A DNA stretch of 64,000 bases, from NCBI RefSeq assembly GCF_003367245.1, contig NZ_QRGR01000024.1, forward strand, positions 1 to 64,000. Direction: 5' to 3'. The notes under the pieces were generated by a model that saw nothing but the letters and a program-made list of their open reading frames with translations, was not told the DNA's origin and ran no database searches. The stretch is from Pontibacter diazotrophicus. Its GTDB lineage: Bacteria > Bacteroidota > Bacteroidia > Cytophagales > Hymenobacteraceae. Below are positions 9,453-18,042 of this stretch, piece after piece (position 1 is the stretch's first letter; each line of letters begins with the position of its first letter). The translations under genes and the position numbers were made by a program.

Positions 9453-10082
9453 ATGAAAAATGTCATGAAATGGATGCTGACGCTTTTATTCGCAACTGCA
9501 ACACTGGGAGCCGCACAGGCACAATCGAAGGTAGAACAGGACCTGGATGAGTTGCGCGCCTGGATGCAACGCAGATCGGGCCAGGCAGACAGCACTCTCA
9601 GGAAAGAGTGGCCAAGTGTGAAGCAGGAGTTTAAGAGCCTGACTTCAGGCCTCAACCGAAACACACAAAGCCTGTCTGAGGAGTCCAGAGCAGAATATAA
9701 CGACATAAAGCAGCGCTACGAAAGCTGGGAGGAACGCAACGAAAGCACTGCTGTGGACCTTGAAGGAAAGGAGTTGGAGCGATGGGAACGGGAACTAACC
9801 GGTACTACCAACATCAACCGGATTAAACCCGCTAAAATGCGCGATGCCTATGCCAGGCTATTGGAAAAGACGAGGGGGCAGCGCCGTAACTGGAGCCTTC
9901 GCGACTGGGAGTATGCTGATTTTGTGCTTGGGGAGCTGAACAGCCGCAAAGCAGAAGTGCTGCATCAGCTCAGCAACGGTGATAAAATTAAGATTGCCGC
10001 TTTACAGGTAGAGTTTGCATCCCTCAAAAGAAGCCGTGAAGCCAAAGACGCTTACGAGCACATGATTGAAAGCAAACGGTAA
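9453..10082 (+). CDS. secreted helical protein of unknown function
   Basis: A 209-residue protein with a cleavable signal peptide (about residues 1-23, ending GAAQAQ). The rest is almost entirely charged and helical, with probable coiled-coil stretches such as EQDLDELRAWMQRR and EYNDIKQRYESWEERN. It should be periplasmic. No known domain was recognised. It has its own promoter box and ends in an exceptionally long palindromic terminator. Confidence 0.75.
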   Translation: MKNVMKWMLTLLFATATLGAAQAQSKVEQDLDELRAWMQRRSGQADSTLRKEWPSVKQEFKSLTSGLNRNTQSLSEESRAEYNDIKQRYESWEERNESTAVDLEGKELERWERELTGTTNINRIKPAKMRDAYARLLEKTRGQRRNWSLRDWEYADFVLGELNSRKAEVLHQLSNGDKIKIAALQVEFASLKRSREAKDAYEHMIESKR

Positions 10083-10088
10083 GGGTTA

Positions 10089-10161
10089 AAACAGTCCTAA
10101 AAAAAGCGAACGCCTGGCAGCATATATAGCTGTCAGGCGTTCGCTTTTTTTAGGACTGTTT
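10089..10161. terminator. very long perfect palindromic bidirectional terminator
   Basis: The left arm (10089-10116) and right arm (10134-10161) are perfect reverse complements over 28 bases, including A7/T7 tracts and the core GCGAACGCCTG. The 17-base middle can extend the stem (a G-T pair, then CAGC/GCTG) around an ATATATA loop. It separates the gene ending at 10082 from the convergent gene ending at 10166. Confidence 0.9.
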
Positions 10162-10165
10162 ATGA

Positions 10166-10342
10166 TTAAATGGCATTTTGGCCTTTGGTGCCACCAGACT
10201 GGTCTTCACCAGAATTGCGCCCCTGGTCCGGGCTTTTATCCTGTTTTTTATCAGTAAGATGGCGGTTTTCTTTCAGGTCATCCGGGTTCTTTGGCTTTGC
10301 ATCAGTTTGTTTATGTGCGTCTTGATTATGTCCTTTTGTCAT
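10166..10342 (-). CDS. small hydrophilic, probably disordered protein
   Basis: A 58-residue protein. The frame is open further upstream, but the ATG at 10340-10342 (MTKGHNQDAHKQ) is the likely start, because the residues before it have a different, arginine/serine/proline-rich composition and would overlap the promoter zone of the kinase gene at 10526. The product is almost free of hydrophobic residues and rich in K, D, N, Q and G. It resembles small stress-related disordered proteins. Similar short genes lie at 46738 and 58172. Confidence 0.6.
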   Translation of the reverse strand: MTKGHNQDAHKQTDAKPKNPDDLKENRHLTDKKQDKSPDQGRNSGEDQSGGTKGQNAI

Positions 10343-10485
10343 AGCTTTCAGTTTTTGGTTTATACCTTTAAATGTACGGCCCTTAGGCCATGAGGTTAAG
10401 CTGAGGAGAGAGCCGGTGCGGGAATGTTGATAACCTCGTGGGGAACTTGTCGGAAACGGACCCACTTCGTCTGTTGAAAAAGCCG

Positions 10486-10493
10486 TACTTTTG
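10486..10493 (+). promoter_or_regulatory. Bacteroidota -7 promoter box for the deoxynucleoside kinase gene
   Basis: TACTTTTG matches TAnnTTTG. The predicted start of transcription is near 10500, about 26 bases before the ATG at 10526. The -33 element is not clear. Confidence 0.5.
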
Positions 10494-10525
10494 CTTCCCG
10501 ATTTTTACTATAACCACAGATTACC

Positions 10526-11140
10526 ATGCATATTGCAATCGTCGGCAACATTGGCGCTGGCAAAACCACCCTGGCAACGAAACTATCCCAACATTTTAAA
10601 TGGGATCTATACCTCGAGGCAGTGGAAAACAATCCTTACCTGAAGGACTTTTATGAGGATATGGAGCGCTGGGCTTTTCACCTGCAGGTGTACTTCCTGA
10701 ACAGCCGCTTTAACCAGGTGCAGCAGATACAGGCGAAGGCTAATGATGTAATTCAGGATCGTACCATCTATGAGGATGCCTTTATATTTGCCAAAAACCT
10801 GCACCAGTCGGGCCTGATGAGTACCCGCGACTATGAGAACTACTTTTCGCTGTTCCAGTCCATGATCAGCATGGTAAAAGCCCCGGATCTGATGATTTAC
10901 CTAAAAGCCGACCTGCCCAAACTTATCGGACAGATAGAGAAGCGGAACCGCGACTACGAGAGCAGCATCAGCATTAACTACCTCCGCAACCTGAACGAGC
11001 ACTATAACACCTGGATGAGCAGTTACGACCAGGGGAAGCTGTTGGTAATTGATGTAAACAACATGGATTTTGTGGCTAATCCAGAAGATTTAGGTTCTAT
11101 CATCGAGAAGATTCAGCGGGAACTTTTTGGCCTGTTTTAA
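10526..11140 (+). CDS. deoxynucleoside kinase (deoxyadenosine/deoxycytidine kinase type)
   Basis: A 204-residue cytosolic enzyme that phosphorylates deoxynucleosides with ATP for dNTP salvage. The P-loop GNIGAGKTT occupies residues 7-15. The DRT-I-YEDAFIFA segment is the family's E/D-R-S/T substrate and catalytic motif, and the lid region carries KRNRDYES. Length and order match the bacterial dNK family. The exact base specificity cannot be read from the sequence. It is a single gene with its own -7 box. Confidence 0.92.
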   Translation: MHIAIVGNIGAGKTTLATKLSQHFKWDLYLEAVENNPYLKDFYEDMERWAFHLQVYFLNSRFNQVQQIQAKANDVIQDRTIYEDAFIFAKNLHQSGLMSTRDYENYFSLFQSMISMVKAPDLMIYLKADLPKLIGQIEKRNRDYESSISINYLRNLNEHYNTWMSSYDQGKLLVIDVNNMDFVANPEDLGSIIEKIQRELFGLF

Positions 11141-11176
11141 GCCATTATAGCACTAAGGCTGTATACGATAATGGAA

Positions 11177-11206
11177 GAAAGGGAAAGGCTGCGGTTTTTC
11201 CCTTTC
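11177..11206 (+). terminator. probable terminator after the deoxynucleoside kinase gene
   Basis: GAAAGGGAAA (11177-11186) pairs with TTTCCCTTTC (11197-11206). The stem is 10 bp, with T-rich sequence only later, so it is moderately convincing. Confidence 0.55.
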
Positions 11207-11325
11207 CTCGTTTCAGGCGGTTTTTGATGTCTCTTTTTCCTACCCTTGCTTCAGTGCCACCCGCAGGTTTGCCACCACCTCGATTTTTACTATCTTCATC
11301 GCTAAAACAACCCTAAAAACACTAC

Positions 11326-12984
11326 ATGAAACCACAGCATATACTTTTTGCTTCGGCCATGGCGGCAGCCACCTTTGGTTGCACCAGCACAACCACCGAA
11401 TCAGGAGAAACCACGGAAGCAGTGCAAACAGGCGATAACCTGCAGCAGAAACTGGACATGTACACGAGCGTGCGGCTGACTGCTGACCTTGGCCACCTGA
11501 GTGCACAGGAAAAGCAGATGATTCCATTGCTGATTGAGGCGGCCGATATCATGAACAAGCTGTTCTTGTACGAAGCCTATGGGCAAAGAGACTCGCTGTT
11601 AACAGCTTTGGATAATGAGAACGCCAGGCGCTTTGTCAACATCAATTATGGCCCCTGGGACCGCCTGAACAACAACGAGCCCTTTATAGCCGGAGTTGGG
11701 CCAAAGCCCGAGGGAGCTAACTTCTACCCGCAGGACATGACAAAGGAGGAGTTTGAGCAGGCTAACCTCCCGGATAAAGATAGTCAGTATACGTTCCTGC
11801 GCCGCGATGCGAATGGGAATCTGACGACGGTGCCTTACCATGTGCAGTTTCAGGAAGAGGTGGAGCGCGCATCGGATCTATTAAAGCAGGCTGCTAACCT
11901 GGCAGAGGAACCTGGGCTGAAGAACTATCTGAACCTGCGGGCAGAGGCACTGCTCACAGATAATTACCAGCCGAGCGACCTGGCATGGATGGACATGAAG
12001 AACAACCGGATTGATGTGGTGATTGGACCAATCGAGACGTACGAGGATAAGCTTTTCGGTTACAAAGCCGCACACGAGGCTTATGTGCTGGTGAAGGACA
12101 TGGAGTGGAGTGAGCGCCTGGAGAAGTATGCTGCTTTCCTGCCGGAACTACAGCGCGGCCTGCCGGTAGAGCCCAGGTTTAAGCAGGAAACGCCCGGCAC
12201 CGACTCCGACCTGAACGCCTACGATGTGGTGTACTATGCCGGCGACAGCAATGCGGGCAGCAAAACCATCGCTATCAACCTGCCAAACGACGAGGAGGTG
12301 CAACTCCAGAAAGGAACCCGCCGCCTGCAACTGAAAAACGCCATGCGTGCAAAGTTCGACAAAATTATGGAGCCGATTACGGACGAGTTGATTGCAGAGG
12401 ATCAGCAGCAGCACGTTACGTTTGATGCGTTCTTCGCCAATACCATGTTCCACGAAGTGGCGCACGGGTTGGGTATCAAGAACACTGTGAATGGCAAAGG
12501 CACTGTGCGGGAGGCGCTGAAAGAGCATGCCTCTGCACTGGAAGAGGGTAAAGCTGATATACTTGGCCTGTACATGATAACGCAGCTACACGAGAAAGGC
12601 GAGGTAGAAGGTAGCCTGGAAGATTATTATACCACCTTCTTGGCTGGTATTTTTCGTTCTGTTCGTTTTGGCGCGGCCAGTGCGCATGGTAAGGCGAATA
12701 TGGTGCGCTTCAACTTCTTTCAGGAGAATGGCGCTTTTGAGCGTGACGAGCAGACAGGCCGGTACCGTGTAAATTATGTAAAAATGCGGGAGGCGATGAA
12801 CAAGCTGTCAGAGAAGATACTGACCCTGCAAGGCACCGGAGATTACGCAGGCATAGGTGAGCTTCTGGATAAACAAGGTCAGGTAAGTTCTCAATTGCAA
12901 GCTGATTTAGATCGATTGGCTAAGGCGAACATACCAGTGGATATTGTCTTTGAACAAGGTACAGAAGTGCTGAGTCTTAATTAG
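11326..12984 (+). CDS. M49-type (dipeptidyl-peptidase III-like) zinc peptidase, lipoprotein
   Basis: A 552-residue predicted lipoprotein with an FGC lipobox at about residues 17-19. The zinc site is HEVAH (H376, E377, H380) followed by EEGKAD (E406/E407), which corresponds to the HExxxH...EECRAE pair of DPP III. The usual M49 motif has six residues (HELLGH). Here it is the five-residue form, as known for some bacterial relatives. Most of the protein (RFVNINYGPWDRL, IGPIETYEDKLFGYKAAHEAYV) matches the bacterial DPP III-like group, which in some organisms is described near or fused to Nudix enzymes. It should remove dipeptides or act on peptides in the periplasm or at the outer membrane. Confidence 0.85.
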   Translation: MKPQHILFASAMAAATFGCTSTTTESGETTEAVQTGDNLQQKLDMYTSVRLTADLGHLSAQEKQMIPLLIEAADIMNKLFLYEAYGQRDSLLTALDNENARRFVNINYGPWDRLNNNEPFIAGVGPKPEGANFYPQDMTKEEFEQANLPDKDSQYTFLRRDANGNLTTVPYHVQFQEEVERASDLLKQAANLAEEPGLKNYLNLRAEALLTDNYQPSDLAWMDMKNNRIDVVIGPIETYEDKLFGYKAAHEAYVLVKDMEWSERLEKYAAFLPELQRGLPVEPRFKQETPGTDSDLNAYDVVYYAGDSNAGSKTIAINLPNDEEVQLQKGTRRLQLKNAMRAKFDKIMEPITDELIAEDQQQHVTFDAFFANTMFHEVAHGLGIKNTVNGKGTVREALKEHASALEEGKADILGLYMITQLHEKGEVEGSLEDYYTTFLAGIFRSVRFGAASAHGKANMVRFNFFQENGAFERDEQTGRYRVNYVKMREAMNKLSEKILTLQGTGDYAGIGELLDKQGQVSSQLQADLDRLAKANIPVDIVFEQGTEVLSLN

Positions 12985-13080
12985 TTATATATTATCTTTT
13001 AATATTTAAATACCTGTTTTAGTAGCTCAAGAAGGTTGCCGAAAATATCAAATAAAAATATATAGTTGCTGAATATTAGC

Positions 13081-13113
13081 TAACCGGCTATACCCTTTTG
13101 GTGTAGCCGGTTT
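13081..13113 (+). terminator. terminator after the M49-type peptidase gene
   Basis: AACCGGCTATACC pairs with GGTGTAGCCGGTT (one T-G wobble), followed by a T-run. It lies about 100 bases after the stop codon. Confidence 0.8.
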
Positions 13114-13252
13114 ATTTTTTAGTTAAGCTGCCGCTGATACTTTGCTTAGAGTGTTGAATTTCAGTTTGTTAACAACTTATTAAATCTTTAAGAGTATGTT
13201 ATTCTTGGCAATAAATTGTAAATCAATGTTTTAAAAAAAATCAAGTTCAACC

Positions 13253-13462
13253 ATGAAAAGCTTTTATGACTTTAACAGAAACAATCCAGAAGAGCGGATG
13301 GAACAGTACCAATTATTTCCTGAAATGGCTCTTTTTCATATAGCTCTCCGGGAAGAAATGGGAGAGGAAGAGTATTTGGAATTTTATCAGGCAGAAAAAG
13401 AAGCAGCCAAACGCATGGCACCAATTTTTCACCATAGTAACCGTGTATGGGCAACCGCATAA
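13253..13462 (+). CDS. small acidic protein of unknown function
   Basis: A 69-residue protein beginning MKSFYDFNRNNPEERMEQY. It is rich in E and M with a likely amphipathic helix around residues 25-52 (LREEMGEEEYLEFYQAEKEAAKRM). No signal peptide or known domain. It has its own terminator, and its start is supported by an AT-rich promoter-like region upstream. It is probably a real small gene, but the family is not recognised. Confidence 0.6.
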   Translation: MKSFYDFNRNNPEERMEQYQLFPEMALFHIALREEMGEEEYLEFYQAEKEAAKRMAPIFHHSNRVWATA

Positions 13463-13480
13463 GCAAAATGACCGAAACAA

Positions 13481-13519
13481 AATAAGAGGCAAGCTGATTC
13501 AAACGGCTTGCCTCTTATT
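13481..13519. terminator. bidirectional terminator between convergent genes
   Basis: AATAAGAGGCAAGC (13481-13494) pairs perfectly with GCTTGCCTCTTATT (13506-13519), with T-run and A-run ends. It serves the small gene at 13253 and the minus-strand gene ending at 13535. Confidence 0.9.
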
Positions 13520-13534
13520 TTTAACACACATTTA

Positions 13535-14176
13535 TTAGGCAGTTATAGTGGCTGCTACTTTTGTCTTTAGCTTCTTTATAGCTCCGGCACCCTTTACAAA
13601 GGCATAAATAAAGACGAGGTTCAGCAGCAGGCCGGATGCTGGAGAACTGCCGGTGCCGTTTTCAAGGACAGATAAAATGCATAGGAATGCAATATCGAAA
13701 GCGAGCAGCGCAATCATGGCGTAGACAGCGAACAGCGACAGGCGTTTAATTCCCCGCGAAAGCGACAGATATGCCACCCCCACAATAGCCGTTTCGTAAC
13801 CAAAGCCCAGGTGCAGCAACAGCTCTGATTGGACGGACTCCGCAAGCAGCCCTCCCATTATGTTCAGGATGCCTAAGAAGAAGGCTAGTTGATAATTGTT
13901 TTTTACCTGCCTGCGCAGGTCCGTATCACTGCCATGCATGGGCATTCCATCAAGAGACAGAACCAGGTCCGGCTCTTTGCGGCGGTTCAGGCGCACAGAT
14001 AACAAACGACCATCCGGCATTACATATACCTGCCCTTCTGCCAGCTCCTCCTTCATAGTAAAAGAGCTAACTTCCTGATCTTGAAGGCGGAGCGTGAAAT
14101 GTCGCCAGTTGTGCTTCCAACTGGCTGTCAGGCACTGCTGCTTTTCATCGTCAAGGTAAAAATAGCGCTGTGGCAT
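13535..14176 (-). CDS. membrane protein of unknown function
   Basis: About 213 residues, starting at the ATG at 14176 (MPQRYFYLDDEK). A GTG at 14206 would add ten residues and is less likely. The N-terminal 90 residues are soluble and strand-rich, with a proline-poor LRLQDQEVSSFTMKEELAEG segment. They are followed by four predicted membrane segments from about residue 95 to the end (AFFLGILNIMGGLLA, TAIVGVAYLSLSRG, FAVYAMIALLAFDIAFLCIL, GLLLNLVFIYAFVKG). No known family was recognised. It is downstream of the FAD oxidoreductase but separated by 85 bases. Confidence 0.7.
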   Translation of the reverse strand: MPQRYFYLDDEKQQCLTASWKHNWRHFTLRLQDQEVSSFTMKEELAEGQVYVMPDGRLLSVRLNRRKEPDLVLSLDGMPMHGSDTDLRRQVKNNYQLAFFLGILNIMGGLLAESVQSELLLHLGFGYETAIVGVAYLSLSRGIKRLSLFAVYAMIALLAFDIAFLCILSVLENGTGSSPASGLLLNLVFIYAFVKGAGAIKKLKTKVAATITA

Positions 14177-14261
14177 ATTCTGGTAATTTTGGCTGGCCAA
14201 CGCCACAATATAATATTTCTACGCAGCTTTCATAAACAGATCAGGGAAAAAATACAAAAAA

Positions 14262-15401
14262 TTATACTTTCTCCAGTACGAGTGCTGCGCCCTCTTCTCC
14301 TACAAGGGAACCTATGGCAATGCCCATGCCACTGAGGCGAATGGCGCAGCTCACCCGTTCCGATACCTGCTGTACGAGAGTCGTCTTTTCGGCGCCCATG
14401 CCCATGATGCCGCTCCAGCGATGTTCAATTTCAAACGGCGTATCCGGTAGAATGACCTCACGCAGCAAATCTTCCAACTTGTGCTGTACCAGTCCTGTTA
14501 AACCGAACTCCATTGTTTCCTCCGTCCCGAAGTCTAAGTTTCGGCCCCCGCCAAACAATACACGGTTGCCGATGTTGCGGAAGTAGTAATAGCCTTTGTC
14601 GTAGTGGAAAGTGCCTTTAATCCTGAGGTGGGGGATAGGCTTTGTAATCAGTACCTGCGCCCGGGCCGGAACGATAGAAAGCTGTGGCAGCAGCTTTTGA
14701 GCAAAGCCGTTGGTGGCAACGAGGGCTGCACGCGCTTTTATTGTGATATCCTGTGTTGTGGTGGCCGTTACGTGCGTTTCTTCGTCCTGCAGTTCCTGCA
14801 CCTCCAGGCCATTCAGCACCAATACGCCCAGCGCTTGTACCTTTTGCGTCAGGGCCAGAATCATTTTGCCTGTATCTATCTGGCCTTCGGCTGTGCTTTC
14901 TATCAGGTGACTTACCTGCTGAAAGCCGAAGGTGCTGATTTTGCTATCGGCTGAGCGGTAAATTTCTGGTTCGCCAATCAGGGATTGCAGTTGCTTGTTT
15001 AGGTAGGGGAGGCGTTCCATACACGCCTCATACAGGTCTGCCTGATGTGGCTCGAAGAGCTCATAGCCGCCCCAGCGGTGGTAATCAATGGCAGTGTCGC
15101 CCAGGTTATGGCGCAGGCGCTGCAGCCCTTTCCAGCGGCGTTCCACCAGGTTGAACACCGTCTCCTCCGAGTGATGCGCAAGGTCGTCCAACAGCTCGGA
15201 GGGGCTACCGAAGCAGGCAAACCCGGCATTTTTGGAACTGGCACCCGTCGGCAACAGGCCCCGCTCCACCACCATCACTTTTAACTGTGGCTGGGTGTTC
15301 TTCAGGTGCAGGGCAGCGTTAAGGCCAACAATGCCGCTGCCTACGATCAAGACATCAATGTTACTGAAGTAGGTGTCTTTTTCCCAGAAACTGAGTTGCA
15401 T
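14262..15401 (-). CDS. FAD-dependent oxidoreductase (DAO/glycine-oxidase-like)
   Basis: A 379-residue flavoenzyme. The N-terminal Rossmann motif VLIVGSGIVGLNAALHL (about residues 17-33) binds FAD, and an acidic end of strand 2 (VVERG) follows. The C-terminal half has the DAO-type repeats, such as YYYFRNIGNRVLFGGGRNLDFG and the terminal RLSGMGIAIGSLVG. This matches the D-amino-acid-oxidase/glycine-oxidase superfamily. The substrate (an amine or hydroxy acid) is not clear. It lies 3 bases after the 83-residue hypothetical gene and downstream of the alpha/beta hydrolase, so the three genes probably form one operon. Confidence 0.85.
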   Translation of the reverse strand: MQLSFWEKDTYFSNIDVLIVGSGIVGLNAALHLKNTQPQLKVMVVERGLLPTGASSKNAGFACFGSPSELLDDLAHHSEETVFNLVERRWKGLQRLRHNLGDTAIDYHRWGGYELFEPHQADLYEACMERLPYLNKQLQSLIGEPEIYRSADSKISTFGFQQVSHLIESTAEGQIDTGKMILALTQKVQALGVLVLNGLEVQELQDEETHVTATTTQDITIKARAALVATNGFAQKLLPQLSIVPARAQVLITKPIPHLRIKGTFHYDKGYYYFRNIGNRVLFGGGRNLDFGTEETMEFGLTGLVQHKLEDLLREVILPDTPFEIEHRWSGIMGMGAEKTTLVQQVSERVSCAIRLSGMGIAIGSLVGEEGAALVLEKV

Positions 15402-15404
15402 AGG

Positions 15405-15656
15405 CTATTCGTCTTCGCGGAAGTAAGGGTGGTTATAGTTACGGGCTGATGCTGCGTCCATTCGCTCAAAATGCGTCAGCATAATCTCACGCTCTCCTCT
15501 GTTCAGGCCTTTTACAAAATTACCTTCCGGCGTTTCGTAGATGGCGTAGTTATGCTCCCCGAAAGGGTACAGGTTGTTGCTTTTCAGGATGACGGCTTGC
15601 GTAAGGTCAACCTGCTGCCCGTCAGGGGTGGTTACAATGTATTTGCTCTTGCTCAT
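15405..15656 (-). CDS. small conserved hypothetical protein
   Basis: An 83-residue soluble protein, MSKSKYIVTTPDGQQVDLTQ, with no signal peptide, membrane segment or cysteines. It starts at an ATG that overlaps the stop codon of the upstream hydrolase gene (ATGA at 15653-15656), a sign of translational coupling, and ends 3 bases before the FAD oxidoreductase start. The family is not recognised. Its position inside a tight three-gene operon supports it being real. Confidence 0.65.
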   Translation of the reverse strand: MSKSKYIVTTPDGQQVDLTQAVILKSNNLYPFGEHNYAIYETPEGNFVKGLNRGEREIMLTHFERMDAASARNYNHPYFREDE

Positions 15657-16306
15657 TCGTTCTCTAAAATTTTTTTCAAGATAGCACTAATTTCATCGGG
15701 CTGGTGCAGCACCATCAAATGTTCGCCCCCAGGTACCTGTGTAAGGCCAGGTCTGTTATAGAGCGGCAGCACCCTGTCGGCAGTGCCATGGATGTGCACC
15801 AGCCCCGGCAGCACTTCCTCCTGTTGCCAGTCCAGCAACTGCCCCAACGACCAGCGCAGGAACAGTTCATCAATGTCCAGAATAACTTCTCTCAGAAGCT
15901 TTTTATTATGGCGGCTGTGCGCTCCAAAGAGCCAGGGCGCAAAAGGTAAAGCGCTTTGCAGTACTTTCAGCGGTACCCAATGGTGCAGCTTCGTTTTGCC
16001 TAATGCTCGGTAATACCACGGTAAAGCGTGGCGGGTAGCCAGGCTGGAGATGATGATGGTTTTACGTGGCTGCAGGACTTTAGCCAGTTCTATCGCTATT
16101 ACACCGCCATACGATAGCCCGATGAGTATAGGATCAGGGTCTGTTATTTCCTGCTTCAGGCGCTGCACATAGTCTGGCAGGCTTTCCTTTACGTGCTTTG
16201 GTGGTATCCAGTCCACGTGTTGCTTCCTGTACTGTTCCGGCAGCTTCAGGGACCTGAACATGCGCCAGTCCGCCCCGAGGCCGCTGATAAGGTAAATGGT
16301 GCCCAT
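15653..16306 (-). CDS. alpha/beta-fold hydrolase
   Basis: A 217-residue enzyme with the alpha/beta hydrolase pattern. The oxyanion-turn region is ISGLGADWRMF, the nucleophile elbow GLSYGG has serine 65, the acid is D177 in HGTADRVLP, and the histidine is H196 in GGEHLMV. No signal peptide. It is the first gene of a three-gene operon and its stop overlaps the next start by four bases. The substrate is unknown; carboxylesterase- or lipase-like activity is an inference from fold only. Confidence 0.85.
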   Translation of the reverse strand: MGTIYLISGLGADWRMFRSLKLPEQYRKQHVDWIPPKHVKESLPDYVQRLKQEITDPDPILIGLSYGGVIAIELAKVLQPRKTIIISSLATRHALPWYYRALGKTKLHHWVPLKVLQSALPFAPWLFGAHSRHNKKLLREVILDIDELFLRWSLGQLLDWQQEEVLPGLVHIHGTADRVLPLYNRPGLTQVPGGEHLMVLHQPDEISAILKKILENE

Positions 16307-16508
16307 GTGTGGCTATACGCAAGCTGATGCGGTTGCGTACCCCTTGCTGTTCTGGAATTATCCTGTAAACTCCAGCACATCATCTGCGTGGCTGTACACA
16401 GACCAGACACAAATAAAGTGCCGCTAGCAAAAAAGAGTAGAATGAAGCTGTTGAGAGGACAGGAGTTGCCGGTATAGTGGTAAGATTTAAATCGCTGCTA
16501 TGTAGACT

Positions 16509-17213
16509 TTATAGATTTACCTCCAGCACTTCCTGAGCTTTGCTAATCGTATTTTTCTTATTGATGCCACGCTTTATGGCAGCATGGCTGGTGCTTGCGA
16601 AGTAGTAAAACCACCCTACAATGCCCATAAACTTAAACCCGTCTTCAAAAAGAAAGGCCAGCTCGCCAGTGCTGCTCTGTTCCTCAATTTCAATGAAGAG
16701 GGAGAGTGCATCTATGAAAACGGAAAGCCCAAAGAAACCGAGTGAAGATAGCAGAACCAGGTAAGAGGTTGTCCATATTATTTTTACAAAGCGGATTAGG
16801 AACAAAGCGATGAGGATAAGGTACGTAACCATGATATACCTCTCCCTGATTCCCAGAAGCGAAGGTATCTCACCTTCATGCAGCAGGAAAAGATCGTCCA
16901 GCAGAAGCATAGTAGTTAGCAAGCCGCCACAAAGCAGAAAATTTTTATAGGAATTCATGTTCCACCTTTTCAGCAGGGATACACTGAAAAGGCAAATAGA
17001 GGCAGTTGCACACCACAGTAAAATGCCTATGTTCGATATCATGCCATGATAAAAAGAACCCCCTGCCACAACTACCGCATCACGGGTGAGTTCGCTCATT
17101 TTTACATAGGGTTGTGCATATACTGCTATCATAACCAGTAGGGCGGGAGCATAAAAGTAGGAGGCTCTCAGCAATGATGAACTTTGAGAGGAGAGGGAGC
17201 GATAAAGCTTCAT
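16509..17213 (-). CDS. multi-pass membrane protein with conserved acidic/histidine residues
   Basis: A 234-residue integral membrane protein with about six predicted membrane segments. Charged residues sit in or at the membrane: LLDDLFLLHEGEIPSLLGI near the middle and FEDGFKFMGIVGWFYYF toward the C terminus. Such clusters suggest a metal- or proton-dependent site, or an enzyme embedded in the membrane. No family name can be given with confidence. It is a single gene, not linked to its neighbours. Confidence 0.7.
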   Translation of the reverse strand: MKLYRSLSSQSSSLLRASYFYAPALLVMIAVYAQPYVKMSELTRDAVVVAGGSFYHGMISNIGILLWCATASICLFSVSLLKRWNMNSYKNFLLCGGLLTTMLLLDDLFLLHEGEIPSLLGIRERYIMVTYLILIALFLIRFVKIIWTTSYLVLLSSLGFFGLSVFIDALSLFIEIEEQSSTGELAFLFEDGFKFMGIVGWFYYFASTSHAAIKRGINKKNTISKAQEVLEVNL

Positions 17214-17708
17214 GATAGTGTAAAATTTTTCTGATTTTATCTTATACGCGATGTTAAAACAATGTTATTAAAAGTTTGTTTTTTGCATACAAAGCATTGT
17301 CGTTACACACATATCCTCCTTTATTTATTGCTGTCTTGCAGGGTTTTAGGTGTGCGGATACTACACCAGCCCCTGCTCCAATAATCTGCAACTTTACCTC
17401 TTTCTTACAAATCTGAAGTACTGATAAGTCTTAAGGCAGCCTGTCCGCTAAAAGCGTAAAACACAGCTTACCCTGCCCCTGATACTGCTGTGATACTTTC
17501 CCGCGCTTTTCAGAAATCAGATGGTCATCAGGATAAATCAGGAAAAAAATAAAGGTCCCATTCGTCTTAATTTAAACACAGTTCGCGGATATAATTCGGT
17601 AGTCTGTATAATACAGTAGTAATGTATGTAAAAGTACTATGCATAACAAAGTACCTTATACTATATTTGCAATAACAAAATGATGTTAAACATATAAAAT
17701 TTACAACT
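17214..17708. other. gene-free intergenic region (495 bp)
   Basis: Between a minus-strand gene start and the plus-strand small protein at 17709, so it must hold two divergent promoters. Only the TATATTTG box at 17662-17669 is recognisable. No RNA gene, repeat or further open frame stands out. Confidence 0.5.
17662..17669 (+). promoter_or_regulatory. Bacteroidota -7 promoter box for the small secreted protein
   Basis: TATATTTG fits TAnnTTTG exactly. It would place the start of transcription near 17676, about 33 bases before the ATG at 17709. Confidence 0.6.
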
Positions 17709-17912
17709 ATGAAAATTCTAGTTCTTCTTTACGCCGCATTTTTTGGTTTTGGTCTTGCTGTTCAGAACACAGTTCAAGTAGACGAGTCAGCCAAAGTAGT
17801 AATGAATCACACAGAAGCCACCACTCCTGAGTTGGAGCAGCCTGTTATGGATGTTTTGCTGGACACAGTGGAAATTACAGTGGCAACTCCTGCCGCTGTG
17901 GCTCTAAACTAA
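17709..17912 (+). CDS. small secreted peptide of unknown function
   Basis: A 67-residue product, MKILVLLYAAFFGFGLAVQN followed by a hydrophilic, threonine- and glutamate-rich tail. The first 20 residues form a signal peptide or membrane anchor. The start is supported by the TATATTTG box just upstream. No known domain. It is probably a real but fast-evolving gene. Confidence 0.55.
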   Translation: MKILVLLYAAFFGFGLAVQNTVQVDESAKVVMNHTEATTPELEQPVMDVLLDTVEITVATPAAVALN

Positions 17913-18042
17913 GTAATATGAGATAAATGCCAGGACAACAGACACAGGACTTACTGGGCTTGTTATGCCTTTGTTTATGTCTGTTGGCGGCATTGGTCTT
18001 GTCAGAAATGTTTTTCGGGTACATGCGTTCTACCAGGTCAGT

